Source of the DNA: Oscillatoria sp.
GTDB lineage: Bacteria > Cyanobacteriota > Cyanobacteriia > Cyanobacteriales > Laspinemataceae
Length of the DNA stretch: 41,992 bases
Assembly: GCA_011390515.1 (NCBI GenBank)
Contig: JAABSJ010000025.1
Location: forward strand, 1-41,992
Direction of reading: 5' to 3'
Shown here: piece by piece, positions 1-9,790 of the stretch
How the letters are laid out: the number at the start of each line of letters is the position of its first letter
Numbering within the stretch: position 1 is the stretch's first letter
The notes under the pieces: model-generated
Told to the model about the DNA's origin: nothing
What the model saw: only the letters and a program-made list of their open reading frames with translations
The model's database searches: none
Translations under genes and position numbers: made by a program

Positions 1-1
1 A

Positions 2-880
2 TCCGATGTGGTCCGCGCCCGCAATGAGGTCAGAAATGCCCAAGTGCGGTTGGATCAAGCTCTGGTGGAACTCCAACAAGCTCAAAAGGATGCAGAACGG
101 TTCCTCAATTTAGCGGCTGAAGGGGCCGTTTCTCGTCAACAGGGAGAACTGGCGGAAACGGAAGCCCAAGTGGCGGCGCAAACCGTGCGATCGGCCCGAG
201 AACAGATTCTGATTGAACAAGAATCCGTGAGTAGTGCCGAACAACGGGTGAAGGCCCAACGGGGTGTGGTGGCCCAAGCGCGGGAACGTCGGTCATACAG
301 CTTTTTGCGGTCCCCGATTACCGGCGTGGTGCTCGATCGCCTGACGGAACCCGGAAACCTCGTGCAACCGGGGGGCGATGTGTTAAAACTGGGCGATTTT
401 AGTCAGGTGAAGGCGATCGTTCCCGTGGCAGAACTCGCCTTAGCTCAAATTCGCGTGGGACAACCCGTTACCGTCAGTTTAGATGCTTTGGGCGGGGAAA
501 TCGTAGAGGGTCGAGTTAGTCGGATTTCGCCCGTCTCCAATGTGGAAACGCGCCAAATTCCCGTAGAAGTAACCATTCCTAACCCCGATGGTCGGATTGG
601 GAGTGGGTTGCTGGTTCGGGTCACCTTTGACACCCAAACCACGGAACGAGTCGTGATTCCAGAAAACGCCTTGCAAGGGGAAGAGGAAAATACGGTGTTT
701 GTACTTCAGGAGGGCGAGGGGACCCCTACCGTAGAAGCGCGAATCGTCCAAATTGGGGAACGCTTGAATAATCAAGTAGAAATTCTCTCAGGACTTTCTC
801 CAGGGGAACGCTATGTGATTCGTAGCAGTCGCCCCCTGACAAGCGGGGATGAGGTGCGCTTGAGTGCTTTGTCAGAATAA
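2..880 (+). CDS. RND efflux periplasmic adaptor subunit (HlyD/AcrA family), 5' truncated by window edge
   Basis: This is the membrane-fusion (adaptor) subunit that links an inner-membrane RND pump to an outer-membrane channel across the periplasm. The reading frame is open from base 2, so the N-terminus with its signal or membrane anchor lies outside the window; 292 codons are visible. The first ~85 residues are alanine- and glutamine-rich heptads typical of the coiled-coil hairpin. The half-lipoyl motif SPITGVVLDRLTEPGNLVQPG follows, split here as SPITGVV and EPGNLVQPG (~residues 101-122), and then the beta-barrel and membrane-proximal domains. The RND permease lies downstream on the same strand, so the two very likely work together, although 452 bases holding two repeat copies separate them. 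The family is secure; the substrate is unknown. Confidence 0.9.
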   Translation, partial: SDVVRARNEVRNAQVRLDQALVELQQAQKDAERFLNLAAEGAVSRQQGELAETEAQVAAQTVRSAREQILIEQESVSSAEQRVKAQRGVVAQARERRSYSFLRSPITGVVLDRLTEPGNLVQPGGDVLKLGDFSQVKAIVPVAELALAQIRVGQPVTVSLDALGGEIVEGRVSRISPVSNVETRQIPVEVTIPNPDGRIGSGLLVRVTFDTQTTERVVIPENALQGEEENTVFVLQEGEGTPTVEARIVQIGERLNNQVEILSGLSPGERYVIRSSRPLTSGDEVRLSALSE

Positions 881-895
881 TAAATTGGGCATGAG

Positions 896-1117
896 GCAAA
901 AACCCACACCCTAAAGGGTGGGGCTATACGGACGAAGCCCGCCTGCGCGGGCTAACCCATAAAATCGACTTGAGACGACCGGATTTGGTATTACCGGAAT
1001 CCTGTTGTGATAGCAAAAACCCACACCCTAAAGGGTGGGGCTATACGGACGAAGCCCGCCTACGCGGGCTAACCCATAAAATCCACTTGAAACAACCGGA
1101 TTTGGTATTAACGGAAA
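896..1117 (+). repeat. Two tandem copies of a dispersed ~104-bp hairpin repeat (family A)
   Basis: Copy 1 is about 896-999 and copy 2 about 1013-1117. Each starts GCAAAAACCCACACCCT, forms a hairpin CACCCT/AGGGTG and a second one GCCCGC/GCGGGC, and ends near ACCGGATTTGGTATTA. Two more copies lie in reverse orientation at 19140-19386. They fill most of the gap between adaptor and pump genes (881-1332). A further hairpin, CCCTCTCCT/AGGAGAGGG, lies at 1160-1180, and a short tandem of CATTTGT heptamers at about 1257-1281. No gene is seen in this gap. Confidence 0.85.
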
Positions 1118-1332
1118 TTTATTAAACTGCCAGGGCTGCCAGTTTGCTCTTTTCAAAGTCCCTCTCCTCTTAGGAGAGGGATTTAGGGAGAGGTTCCTCA
1201 TGCTAGGGAATTGAGCCGATCGCCTGGAATGTGCTGCCACCCTTGATTCATCTTACTTGTCATTTGTCATTTGTCATTTGTCCGTGAATCCCTCCCCCAC
1301 GGGCTCAATGTTCACCTTTAGAACCGCAATAT

Positions 1333-4300
1333 ATGAATGGATTCAGCATCAGTGCAACCGCTATTCGCCAGCATATTGGCACCTTGGCCCTCGCCACGAC
1401 GGCGATCGTCCTGGGAATTTTCTTCCTGACTTCGATTCAAGTCGATCTGCTTCCGGCGATTACCTATCCTCGGATTGGACTGCGCCTGAATTCCCCGGGA
1501 ATTTCCCCGGAAGTCGCGATTGAAGAGATTACTAAACCTTTAGAACAAGCCCTAAGTACCACGGAAGGGGTGGTGCAAGTTTATTCCCAAACCCGGGAAG
1601 GTCGAGTCAGTGTCGATTTATTCTTTGAACCCGGGGGAGATGTGGACCTCGCCCTGAATGAGGCAACTGCTGCCTTTAACCGTGCCCAAGGACGTCTCCC
1701 GGATACGGTGGAATCCCCGCGATTGTTTAAGGTGGACCCCTCTCAGTCGCCAGTTTATGAGTTTGCATTGCAGTCCCCGTCCCTAAAAGATGTGGAGTTG
1801 CGGGTGTTTGCCGATGAGGAATTAGCCCGAGAGTTAGGAGTGGTTCCCGGTGTGGCGGCAGTGGATGTCTCCGGGGGTATCACGGAAGAGATTCAGGTGC
1901 GCATTGACCCGGTGCGATTACAATCTTATGGACTGGGGTTAACTCAGGTTTTGAATGAGTTGCGCGATCGCAATATTGATGTGGCCGGGGGTCGCTTATC
2001 CGGTGGCAGTGAAGAACCCCTGACTCGCACCCAGGGACAATTTCAATCCGCTAATGAGATTGCCAATCTTTCGTTTGAAATTCCCAATCAAGGCCGAGTC
2101 TATCTCCGAGACTTTGCGGATATCATCGATGGTACGGCGGAACGGCTAGTGTTGGTCACCCTGAATGGTGAACCGGCTGTGAAAGTGAGTATTCAAAAAC
2201 AAGGGGATGCGAATACGATTACGGCAGTAGATGGGGTCAAATACCGACTCGAACAGTTGCGTCAGTCCGGGTTAATTCCCCCGGATATGGAAATTTATCC
2301 GACTTTAGATGAATCGGTTTTTATTAGAAATTCCATTACTAATGTGGCAATGGCTGGGTTTACGGGTGCAGGACTCGCGGCCCTGGCGGTGTTACTGTTT
2401 TTGGGTTCGATTCGCCAAACTATCATTATTGTCCTAGCCATTCCCTTGGCAACTCTGAGTTCTATTGCTTTAATGCAAGTGTTTGGTCTGTCCTTAAATG
2501 TGTTTAGTTTAGGAGGATTAGCCCTGGGGGTGGGGATTGTGGTCGATAATGCGATCGTCATGTTGGAAACCATCGCCGAAGGGGTGGGGATGACCCCGGG
2601 GAAAAGTCAGCAGAAGAAACGGCTAACCTCCTCCAAGGCGATCGCTCAAGCAGAAGCCAGCAGTCGGTCCATCGAGTCCGCCTTACTCGCCTCTACCACC
2701 ACTAACCTGGTCTCAGTCTTACCCTTTTTACTGATTGGCGGTCTGTTTTCCCTGTTATTTAGCGAACTCATTTTAACCATTAGTTTTGCCGTTGCCTCCT
2801 CCTTACTGATTGCCTTAACCGTGGTTCCGATGTTGACCTCCCGCTTATTAGCCATTCCCTATACCAGCGGATTAAGTCAATTCTTTCTAATCCGGTTATT
2901 TAATGCAGGATTCAATGGATTTAATCGCCTTTATCAATGGATTTTAAAATGGGTTTTACGCCTGCGCTTAGTTGTTATAGCCCTGGCTATCATCGTTTTA
3001 GGCGGCGGGAGTTTTTGGTTAGGTGGAGGACTTCCCCAGGAAATTTTACCTCGAATTAATACAGGACAAGCTCGCTTATTTGCCCAGTTTCCTCCGAATA
3101 CGACTGTGGCTCAAAACCTGAAAATCATGGCCAAGGTGGATCAGATTTTACTGGATCAACCGGAAACGGTGAATGCCTTTACCACTGCTGGAGGCTTTCT
3201 GTTTGGCACCAGTGTCTCCCCGAATCCTCTCCGGGGTTCGAGTACCATTGCCTTGAAACCGGGTACAGATATTGACGCTTTTATTACCCGCGTTAATCGG
3301 GAATTTGGAAAGCTCAATCTCGTGGATGCTCGCTTGCGAATGAGTCCCGAAAGTGTCCGGGGAATTATTCTTACAAATTCCCCAGTTCGCGCTGAGTTGG
3401 ATGTTACGTTACAAGGGACCGATGTTCGGGCATTGGAACAAGTGGGAGAAGAAGTTTTAGCAGCATTAGATGAACAAGTCACTTTGGCAAGTTTTCGTCC
3501 CGATGCCGACCCTCAACAAACGGAGTTACAAATTCGCCCTGATTGGGTACGGGCCGCCGAATATGGGTTGTCGGTGAATGATATTGGATCGGCGATTCAA
3601 ACGGCGATTCAAGGGGCTGTTCCTACTCAACTCCAACGGGGCGATCGCCTGGTTGATATTCGTGTTACCTTACCGAATAATGTCGTCCAACGAGTCACTC
3701 AGTTAGAACAATTACCCCTATTAGTGGGGAATAATCGGTCCATTCGCTTGCAGGATGTGGCAACGGTAGAACGGGGACAAGCACCGGGAGAAATTCAACG
3801 AATTAATCAGCGTCAGGTGTATATTATTGCCGGTTCTTTGACCGAAGGTGCAACCCTAGGAGAGGCAAATGAGCAGATTGCTGAAGTCCTGGGGGGCATC
3901 GATTTTCCCCCAGGAGTGAGTGTGGTTCCTTCTTCTTCAGCACAAACCAATCAAGAGTTACAAAACTCCCTGAAACTGTTAGGCGGATTAGCCGCCTTTC
4001 TGGTGTTTGTGGTGATGGCGGTGCAGTACAATTCCCTCGTTGACCCCTTGGTGATTATGCTAACGGTTCCTTTAGCCTTAGCGGGGGGAATTGTCGGACT
4101 TTATGTCACGGAAACCCCAGTGGGGGCGACGGTATTAGTCGGGGCGGTTCTGTTAGTGGGGATTGTGGTGAATAATGCCATTATTATGGTGGAATTTGCC
4201 AACCAAATTTATAAAGAAGACGGGATTAACCGCAGGCAAGCGATGTTGAAAGCGGCACCCCAACGCTTGCGTCCGATTTTGATGACAACCATCACTACAG

Positions 4301-4575
4301 TGTTGGGAATGTTGCCTCTGGCGTTAGGGGTCGGGGAAGGATCGGAATTTTTACAACCCTTGGGGGTGGTGGTGTTCTCGGGGTTATCCTTAGCGACGTT
4401 TCTAACGTTGTTTATTATTCCCTGTTTTTATACGTTGCTTCATGATATGTTCGGGGGCAACCGTCCGCCTTTAAGTCCGGATCAACTGGAAACGGTGTTC
4501 CAGGATTCGCCAGATTTGGACAATGTAGCTTCTCCGTCTGGGGTGGAGTGGCGATCGGCTGAACCGGAGATGTAA
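1333..4575 (+). CDS. RND family efflux permease (AcrB/HAE1-like)
   Basis: A complete 1080-residue RND transporter, close to the usual ~1040. It uses the proton gradient to export lipophilic compounds from the inner membrane through an adaptor and outer-membrane channel. The sequence shows the two-fold RND layout: an N-terminal membrane helix, a periplasmic porter half, helices 2-6, then a repeat of the same pattern. The TM4 proton-relay segment reads GIVVDNAIVMLE with the key Asp at residue 405; the second Asp of AcrB is Asn here. The TM10 equivalent reads GIVVNNAIIMVE, giving the usual asymmetry. The ATG at 1333 gives a sensible N-terminus (MNGFSISATAIRQH) but has no clear ribosome-binding site. 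It is paired with the adaptor upstream. HAE1 rather than heavy-metal type is inferred from overall character and is less certain than the family. Confidence 0.93.
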   Translation: MNGFSISATAIRQHIGTLALATTAIVLGIFFLTSIQVDLLPAITYPRIGLRLNSPGISPEVAIEEITKPLEQALSTTEGVVQVYSQTREGRVSVDLFFEPGGDVDLALNEATAAFNRAQGRLPDTVESPRLFKVDPSQSPVYEFALQSPSLKDVELRVFADEELARELGVVPGVAAVDVSGGITEEIQVRIDPVRLQSYGLGLTQVLNELRDRNIDVAGGRLSGGSEEPLTRTQGQFQSANEIANLSFEIPNQGRVYLRDFADIIDGTAERLVLVTLNGEPAVKVSIQKQGDANTITAVDGVKYRLEQLRQSGLIPPDMEIYPTLDESVFIRNSITNVAMAGFTGAGLAALAVLLFLGSIRQTIIIVLAIPLATLSSIALMQVFGLSLNVFSLGGLALGVGIVVDNAIVMLETIAEGVGMTPGKSQQKKRLTSSKAIAQAEASSRSIESALLASTTTNLVSVLPFLLIGGLFSLLFSELILTISFAVASSLLIALTVVPMLTSRLLAIPYTSGLSQFFLIRLFNAGFNGFNRLYQWILKWVLRLRLVVIALAIIVLGGGSFWLGGGLPQEILPRINTGQARLFAQFPPNTTVAQNLKIMAKVDQILLDQPETVNAFTTAGGFLFGTSVSPNPLRGSSTIALKPGTDIDAFITRVNREFGKLNLVDARLRMSPESVRGIILTNSPVRAELDVTLQGTDVRALEQVGEEVLAALDEQVTLASFRPDADPQQTELQIRPDWVRAAEYGLSVNDIGSAIQTAIQGAVPTQLQRGDRLVDIRVTLPNNVVQRVTQLEQLPLLVGNNRSIRLQDVATVERGQAPGEIQRINQRQVYIIAGSLTEGATLGEANEQIAEVLGGIDFPPGVSVVPSSSAQTNQELQNSLKLLGGLAAFLVFVVMAVQYNSLVDPLVIMLTVPLALAGGIVGLYVTETPVGATVLVGAVLLVGIVVNNAIIMVEFANQIYKEDGINRRQAMLKAAPQRLRPILMTTITTVLGMLPLALGVGEGSEFLQPLGVVVFSGLSLATFLTLFIIPCFYTLLHDMFGGNRPPLSPDQLETVFQDSPDLDNVASPSGVEWRSAEPEM

Positions 4576-4587
4576 GTGGCAACACCC

Positions 4588-4637
4588 GGCGGGGGTTAAA
4601 ACCCCCGCCTAATAGCTAAAGTCGGTTGAAACCGACT
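4588..4637 (+). repeat. Bipartite palindromic module (two hairpins joined by TAATAGCTAA)
   Basis: Hairpin I pairs GGCGGGGGTT (4588-4597) with AACCCCCGCC (4600-4609). The linker is TAATAGCTAA. Hairpin II pairs AGTCGGTT (4620-4627) with AACCGACT (4630-4637). The same two hairpins and linker occur in reverse orientation at 24675-24724. There is no T-run after either hairpin, so it is a REP-like repeat rather than an obvious terminator. Confidence 0.8.
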
Positions 4638-4771
4638 GAAAGTCTTATCCTGTGGTGTTTTCCTCGTGACTGGGTTCTACCCAGTCATGCTCTCCCGGAG
4701 GCTCTGCCTCCAGCTAAATGTAGGGTGGGCACTGCCCACCGAACATAAGGTGGGCTACATTTGCTCCAGCA

Positions 4772-4807
4772 AAATGTAGGGGCGATTCGCGAATCGCCTC
4801 TACATTT
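4772..4807 (+). repeat. Palindrome around GCGATTCGCGAATCGC
   Basis: The perfect 16-base palindrome GCGATTCGCGAATCGC (4782-4797) is flanked by AAATGTAG (4772-4779) and CTACATTT (4800-4807), so the whole unit folds into one long hairpin. Related units are at 10567-10608, 10681-10722 and, with only the core, near 24631, 24727 and 24781. Confidence 0.8.
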
Positions 4808-4846
4808 AGGGTGCGATGTTACAGATTGCGTAAGTCCTGCCGATGC

Positions 4847-5560
4847 TTAAGCTAAATCAAACAACAGCACTTCAGCCTCTTCCTCAGACCCAACTAGGGT
4901 GAGGGTTTCCGGCGCGGAACAGGCAACTCCATCCCCAGTTTTCAAGGGCAGGTCATTGAGGGTCAGGGTTCCCCGGGCGACTTGTATCCAAGCATGACGG
5001 TTGGGGGGAATGTCATACACCACCCGATCGCCCTGATGCAGGATAGTGGCATACAGATTCACATCCTGATGAATGGTGACCGAACCATCCCGTCCATCCG
5101 GGGACCCGATTAGCCGGAATTGGCCGCGTTTTTCGGCCTCGGGATAGTGTTTTTGTTGATATGAGGGGGGGAGTCCTTGTTGACCGGGTAACATCCAAAT
5201 TTGCAGCAGATGCACCGATTCGGTTGGGGAAGGATTAAACTCGCTATGTGCGACTCCCGTTCCGGCACTCATCCGTTGGACTTCCCCAGGAAGAATCACC
5301 GAACTGTTTCCCATGCTATCTTTATGTTCTAACGCCCCTTCTAGGATATAGGTGATGATTTCCATATCCCGGTGAGAATGGGTGGGAAAACCGCCCCCAC
5401 CACTCACCCAGTCTTGGTTAATCACCCGCAGGGCACGAAATCCCATGTACTGAGGGTCGTAATAGTTAGCAAAGGAAAAGCTATAGGAGGTTTTGAGCCA
5501 GCCATAATTGCCTTGTCCCCGTTCTTCTGCTTTGCGTAGGGTTAACATGGGTTCCTCCAA
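4847..5560 (-). CDS. Pirin family protein
   Basis: A 237-residue bicupin of the pirin family, the usual length. Bacterial pirins bind iron and several have quercetin 2,3-dioxygenase activity; others act as redox-linked regulators. The metal-binding residues of the N-terminal cupin are visible as THSHRDME (two His) and, about 40 residues later, GVAHSEFNPS (His and Glu). The C-terminal cupin carries no obvious metal site, as is normal for the family. The gene is divergent from an HxlR-type regulator with ~117 bases between the starts, an arrangement often seen for pirin genes controlled by such regulators. The actual substrate cannot be read from the sequence. Confidence 0.92.
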   Translation of the reverse strand: MEEPMLTLRKAEERGQGNYGWLKTSYSFSFANYYDPQYMGFRALRVINQDWVSGGGGFPTHSHRDMEIITYILEGALEHKDSMGNSSVILPGEVQRMSAGTGVAHSEFNPSPTESVHLLQIWMLPGQQGLPPSYQQKHYPEAEKRGQFRLIGSPDGRDGSVTIHQDVNLYATILHQGDRVVYDIPPNRHAWIQVARGTLTLNDLPLKTGDGVACSAPETLTLVGSEEEAEVLLFDLA

Positions 5561-5602
5561 TGCGATCGCAACAGGTTTTATGGAATTTTGATGCTTTAGT
5601 TA

Positions 5603-5627
5603 TTACTTACTTTAGAATAGGTAAAGT
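5603..5627. promoter_or_regulatory. Possible operator between pirin and HxlR genes
   Basis: The stretch holds ACTTACTTT and, six bases on, AGGTAAAGT, which form an imperfect inverted repeat (ACTTACTTT against ACTTTACCT). HxlR/YodB-type regulators bind short imperfect palindromes in divergent promoter regions, so this is the best candidate operator here. It is an inference from position and symmetry only. Confidence 0.3.
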
Positions 5628-5677
5628 CGATTTGTAAAGTATGCACTTTGAAGTGGGTTAGTACCCAAAAAGTAACA

Positions 5678-6013
5678 ATGGAAGCCAAATCAGATCACAA
5701 AAAACAAGTAGGATGTCCGGTGGAAACCACCTTAGCGATTATTGGGGGACGATGGAAAGTGTTGATTTTGCAAGAGCTATTTTCGGGAGTAAAACGGTTT
5801 GGAGAACTGCATCGGGCTTTAGCGGGAATTACTCAAAAAATGCTGACTCAGCAACTGCGAGAGCTGGAACGGGATGGGATTATTAACCGGATGGTTTATG
5901 CCCAGGTTCCGCCGAAAGTGGAGTATTCTTTAACTGAATTTGGAATGACTCTGCGACCAATTTTAGAGACAATGCACGAGTGGGGGGTGCGATTTGAGGA
6001 AGAACATCCCTGA
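5678..6013 (+). CDS. HxlR/MarR-like winged-helix transcriptional regulator
   Basis: A 111-residue single-domain HxlR family DNA-binding protein. The family hallmark is the segment IIGGRWKVLILQELFSG followed by the recognition region ITQKMLTQQLRELERDGII and the wing VPPKVEYSLTEFG. A cysteine near the N-terminus (GCPVE) sits where redox- and quinone-sensing members such as YodB carry their reactive Cys. I chose the ATG at 5678 because it gives the usual family length; an upstream TTG at 5648 is in frame but adds nothing conserved. The divergent pirin gene is the likely target, and autoregulation is probable. The gene ends one base before the end of the convergent signalling gene. Confidence 0.9.
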   Translation: MEAKSDHKKQVGCPVETTLAIIGGRWKVLILQELFSGVKRFGELHRALAGITQKMLTQQLRELERDGIINRMVYAQVPPKVEYSLTEFGMTLRPILETMHEWGVRFEEEHP

Positions 6014-8484
6014 TTACGCGCAAACGACGCGATTGCGTCCTCCCGCTTTAGCCACATAGAGGGCTTCGTCAGCATTGGCAATCAGTTGAGTGGGAGAGGT
6101 TTCAGAACAGGGAGTGAGGGTTGCTACTCCTAAACTCATGGTGATGTAAGCACTGACTTGAGATTGAGCATGGGGAATCTGTAATCCAGCCACTTGTGTT
6201 CTAATTCGTTCTGCGAGTTCTAAGGCCGTTTTTAGGTCGGTATTGGGCAAAACGGCAGCAAATTCTTCGCCACCATATCGGGCGATCAGTTCGAGTTTGG
6301 GTTTGATACATTGACGCAGGGCTGCCGCTACCCGTTGCAAGCACTCGTCACCGGCTTGATGTCCGTAGGTATCGTTATAGGGTTTGAAATAGTCGATATC
6401 GCACAAAATGAGGGAAAGGGGAGTTTCGCCCCCTCGTCGCCACTCGTGATTCAGAAATTCATCAAAACAACGACGGTTGGCGACTTGAGTTAAGCCATCG
6501 AGAGAGGCAATGCGGTGTAATTCTTGATTAGCGGCTTGCAATTGTTCAAAGAGGGTGGATTGTTGGATGGCGATCGCGACTTGAGTGGCTAATTCGCGCA
6601 GGAATTCGGTTTCCCAATTCTGCCACTGCCTAGGACCTTGGCAGTGATGAGCAATCAGCAATCCCCAGAGTTGGTTGTTCTCCCCGCCGGAATTTTCATT
6701 TGTTCCACCCTGTCCTCCTCGGAGTGGGACTGAAAATCTTCATTTAATAAAATCGGGACGACTAAATTGGCTTTAACTTGAAACTGGGTTAATAAATTGC
6801 GATGACAGGGACTAATGGGGGCGGAATAAATATCAGCAGTGGCTTTGAGACGCCCTTTTTTATAGAGTTCAGCCTGACTTTCGCGAAAGCAGGGGTCGAG
6901 AATCGTGAGGTTGAGGATTTCTCGGGCTCCATTGCTACAGGATTCGACGACCACTTTACCACTCCAATCCGGGTGGAAGCGATAAATAATCACGCGATCG
7001 GTATTTAAAAATTGTCGAACTTCGGCAACGGTGGTGTTGAGAATTTCTTGGAGATTGAGAGAAGAACGAATGCGATCGCGCATGGCAGACATGACTCGTT
7101 CCCGTTCCAGTTGCAATTGCAGGGCTTCTTGGGCCGCAACTCGGGTGGTAATATCCCGTAAAATGACGGTAAACAGTCGTTCTGAACCGACTTCTAATTT
7201 GGAAATAGAGGCTTCTGCGGGAAATTGGCTGCCATCTTTGCGGCGTCCGAAGACTTGCGATCGCGTCCCCATTGTCCGGGATACTTCCGGGGTGTCGCGG
7301 AAATTTTCAATATACTGGCGATGCTTCAGACGCAGATTTTCTGGTAACAGCAGATCGAGGGGTTGTCCCATCACCTCTGCTGCACTGTAACCAAAGATTT
7401 TCTCGGCCCCTTGGTTAAACAGTTGAATCCGGTGAGTTTCGTCAATGGAAATAATCGCATCGTCGGCACTATCGAGAACCCCCGCCAAACGCGCTTGAGA
7501 CAGGCGCAGGGCCGCCTCTGTATGTTGGCGTTCTAAAATTTCCCGGCGTAATTGCTCATTCGCCTGTAGGAGTTCGGTTGTGCGTTCTTCGACTAATCCT
7601 TGCAAGGCGGCGATCGCCGCATCCATCTCAATCGGTGTAAATCCTTGGAGTAAACTGGTTTGAGTGATGATTCCCTGTAAGGAATCCCCCTCATCGGCAA
7701 CCCCCAATCGTCGGACTCGATATTCCCGCATTAACTGATGAGCAGTCCACAGACAATCTGTCGGTTGTACCAGCAGCAGGGGCGAACTCATCACCTCGGC
7801 AGCAGTCAGTTTTCTCGGATTGAGTTCTAATGCCTGTAGCTGGAGGATATCCCGTTCCGTAACAATTCCGATTGGGATCGGCATGGGTTGCAGTTCTGGG
7901 GTCTCCCGGGGGTCATCGCTGGGGCGATTTTGGGCGATCGCCACGCAACTGACCCGATGGATGCTCATCAAGGTGGCTAATTCCAACACCGATGCCGATG
8001 GCGATGCCGTAATCACTTTGGGGTTCATCACTTCCACCACTCGTCTCAAGCGCATCCAATCTGCCGGTTGGATAATTTCCCGAATACTTTGGTAGGTAAT
8101 CGTCCCTAGTAATTTCTCGTCGGGATCCACAATGGGCAAATGGCGAATCTGTTTCTGACGCAACAAATCTAGCAGGGTGACGAGATTCGGAAGATGCTCC
8201 TCCTTTAAGATAAACGGCCTAGGGGTCATTAATGCAGAAATCGGTTGTTTACTAAACGCTTTGGTGAAGGAGTCTTGTTCCCGATCGCCACTCTGTGCCG
8301 TCAATTTCACCACATCCCGTTCCGTAAATATACCCAGGATTTTATCGGCTTCTACCACGATCGCGCAACTCGATTTTACCTGGCTCATCAGCACGATCGC
8401 CGAGCTAACTGGCGTATCTGGCGTGACGGTTAACGGATGGCGGTCAATGGCTAACTGTACAGAAAAGGCGGTACTTTCAAGCAT
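6014..8484 (-). pseudogene. CBS-CBS-PAS-GAF-GGDEF diguanylate cyclase, interrupted by a frameshift
   Basis: The first part (6655-8484, 609 codons) has two CBS pairs (~residues 10-140 and 150-280), a coiled coil with a PAS domain (~325-445) and the start of a GAF domain. It then runs into another frame within GAF and stops. The next frame (to 6014) continues the GAF (LWGLLIAHHC) and carries a complete GGDEF domain with CDIDYFKPYND and the active-site motif GGEEF. There is no canonical RxxD inhibition site five residues before it. Adding one G in the G-run opposite C 6682-6685 joins the frames as PAGENNQLWGLL. If intact, the protein would make cyclic di-GMP in response to signals at the CBS, PAS and GAF domains. 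One missing base could be a true mutation or a sequencing error in a homopolymer. Confidence 0.85.
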
Positions 8485-8872
8485 AAATTAAAGACCTTTA
8501 ATAATTCGGCGCAGTGTCTTCCTCAATGGCATGGTTTATCTGGTCTGATCCTGGGTGGTTTGGGAAGGCTGACAAAAATTGAGGTCTAATCTCTCCATTC
8601 TCTAGTGATATTGTATTACTCCGGAGGTACCTTTCTGCCCTCGGGCTGTCATGTTGTGGTTTGTCCAATCAGAACTCTCGGTCTGTTTATAGAGTCTAGT
8701 CCCTCAAAGCTCAATCCCCTGATGTGGTCAATTTCCCCCCGGATGCCACTATCCCGGGTTGTTCATCCCACCCGGGAGAGACCCAACTCTGGGATTTTCC
8801 TCGGTTGCCATCGGCGATCGCCTTCATCCTAACCACCCATCACGGGAGATACTATCGTTGGAGAGGTTTCAA
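8485..8872. other. Intergenic region with no recognisable element
   Basis: This 388-base gap separates the start of the minus-strand signalling gene from the next plus-strand gene, so it must hold two divergent promoters. I see no repeat, hairpin with a T-run or RNA gene in it. Short open frames here have no coding character. Confidence 0.5.
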
Positions 8873-9790
8873 ATGCGTAAAGTTCCACCCTTCTTCCTCG
8901 CTGCTGCCACCACAGTTTTAATTTTTTTAATCGCACTGCTGTCCGTTTCGGCACAGTGGCGTCCCGTTAAAACGGGCATTCTTTTTGGCATTAGTGGTAT
9001 CGCCCTAGTTGAACACTCTCTGGATGCGATGGGATGTCCCCCAGCTACTTGTTTTGTGATTGTCCATGACAATAAAACAGAAGGAGACGGTCGGATCGCT
9101 ATTTTAACGGTTCACGGACCTGATTCTTTGGATTATTTCCCCATCCAGTGGCCTGATGGTGCAGAATGGCCCATTGATTTAGAGGCGATCGCCCGGGTTC
9201 CAGACACTGACGACTCCGCTTTTATGGCCGTCACCAGTTTCGGTCGAGTCTATCATTTCACCTTCGATTCCACCGGGATGATTCAACTTGTCCACATCTT
9301 TTCTCTCCCAGATTTGCCCGAAAATACTAATTTAGAAGGCTTTGATTTACACCTCATTGACGGCAAATTGCTAGGCGTTTGGGGTCATCGCGGTAGTCCC
9401 AATGATCCAGGGGTACTCTATTGGGGCTGGTTTGACTTGAACGAGTCTCAAATCTCGGGTCAAGGATCGGCTGTAATGACCGTTCCTTGGCCCGAGGAAG
9501 ATGTTCGTCACATTAGTGACCTGAAAGTTAACAATGCTGGCATTCTCTATATCACTTCCACTCGCGACCCCGGAGATGATGGACCTTTTGATTCCGCAGT
9601 TTATGCCGCTGGCCTGTTCTTGATGAACGGCGATGCAGTTGAATTTCGTCCCGCAGATTCTCTGGTTCCTCTCTATCGCGTTAATGGTCATAAAATAGAA
9701 GCCTTAGAATTTTTACCCGGTCTTTCGGGAGGCAAAATCCTCGGGACAGATGATGAAAATCAAGGGTCATCTATTTACATCAAACGCTAA
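8873..9790 (+). CDS. Exported protein of unknown function
   Basis: I do not recognise this 305-residue protein. The start at 8873 is chosen because GGAGAGG lies eight bases upstream and the N-terminus then reads as a signal peptide or anchor: basic MRK, then a hydrophobic stretch (AAATTVLIFLIALLSV) ending in SAQW. The remainder is rich in aspartate and aromatic residues with short alternating strands (for example FGRVYHFTFD, GKLLGVWGHRG, ILGTDDENQGSSIYIKR), which looks like a beta-propeller or other all-beta fold. An in-frame start further upstream (8759) would place the hydrophobic segment internally and is less likely. It is followed 87 bases later by another unknown gene on the same strand. 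Confidence 0.75.
   Translation: MRKVPPFFLAAATTVLIFLIALLSVSAQWRPVKTGILFGISGIALVEHSLDAMGCPPATCFVIVHDNKTEGDGRIAILTVHGPDSLDYFPIQWPDGAEWPIDLEAIARVPDTDDSAFMAVTSFGRVYHFTFDSTGMIQLVHIFSLPDLPENTNLEGFDLHLIDGKLLGVWGHRGSPNDPGVLYWGWFDLNESQISGQGSAVMTVPWPEEDVRHISDLKVNNAGILYITSTRDPGDDGPFDSAVYAAGLFLMNGDAVEFRPADSLVPLYRVNGHKIEALEFLPGLSGGKILGTDDENQGSSIYIKR

Noticed and set aside
8605-8832. Short open frame before the exported protein
   Set aside because: No start signal or recognisable protein features; it overlaps the likely promoter region.
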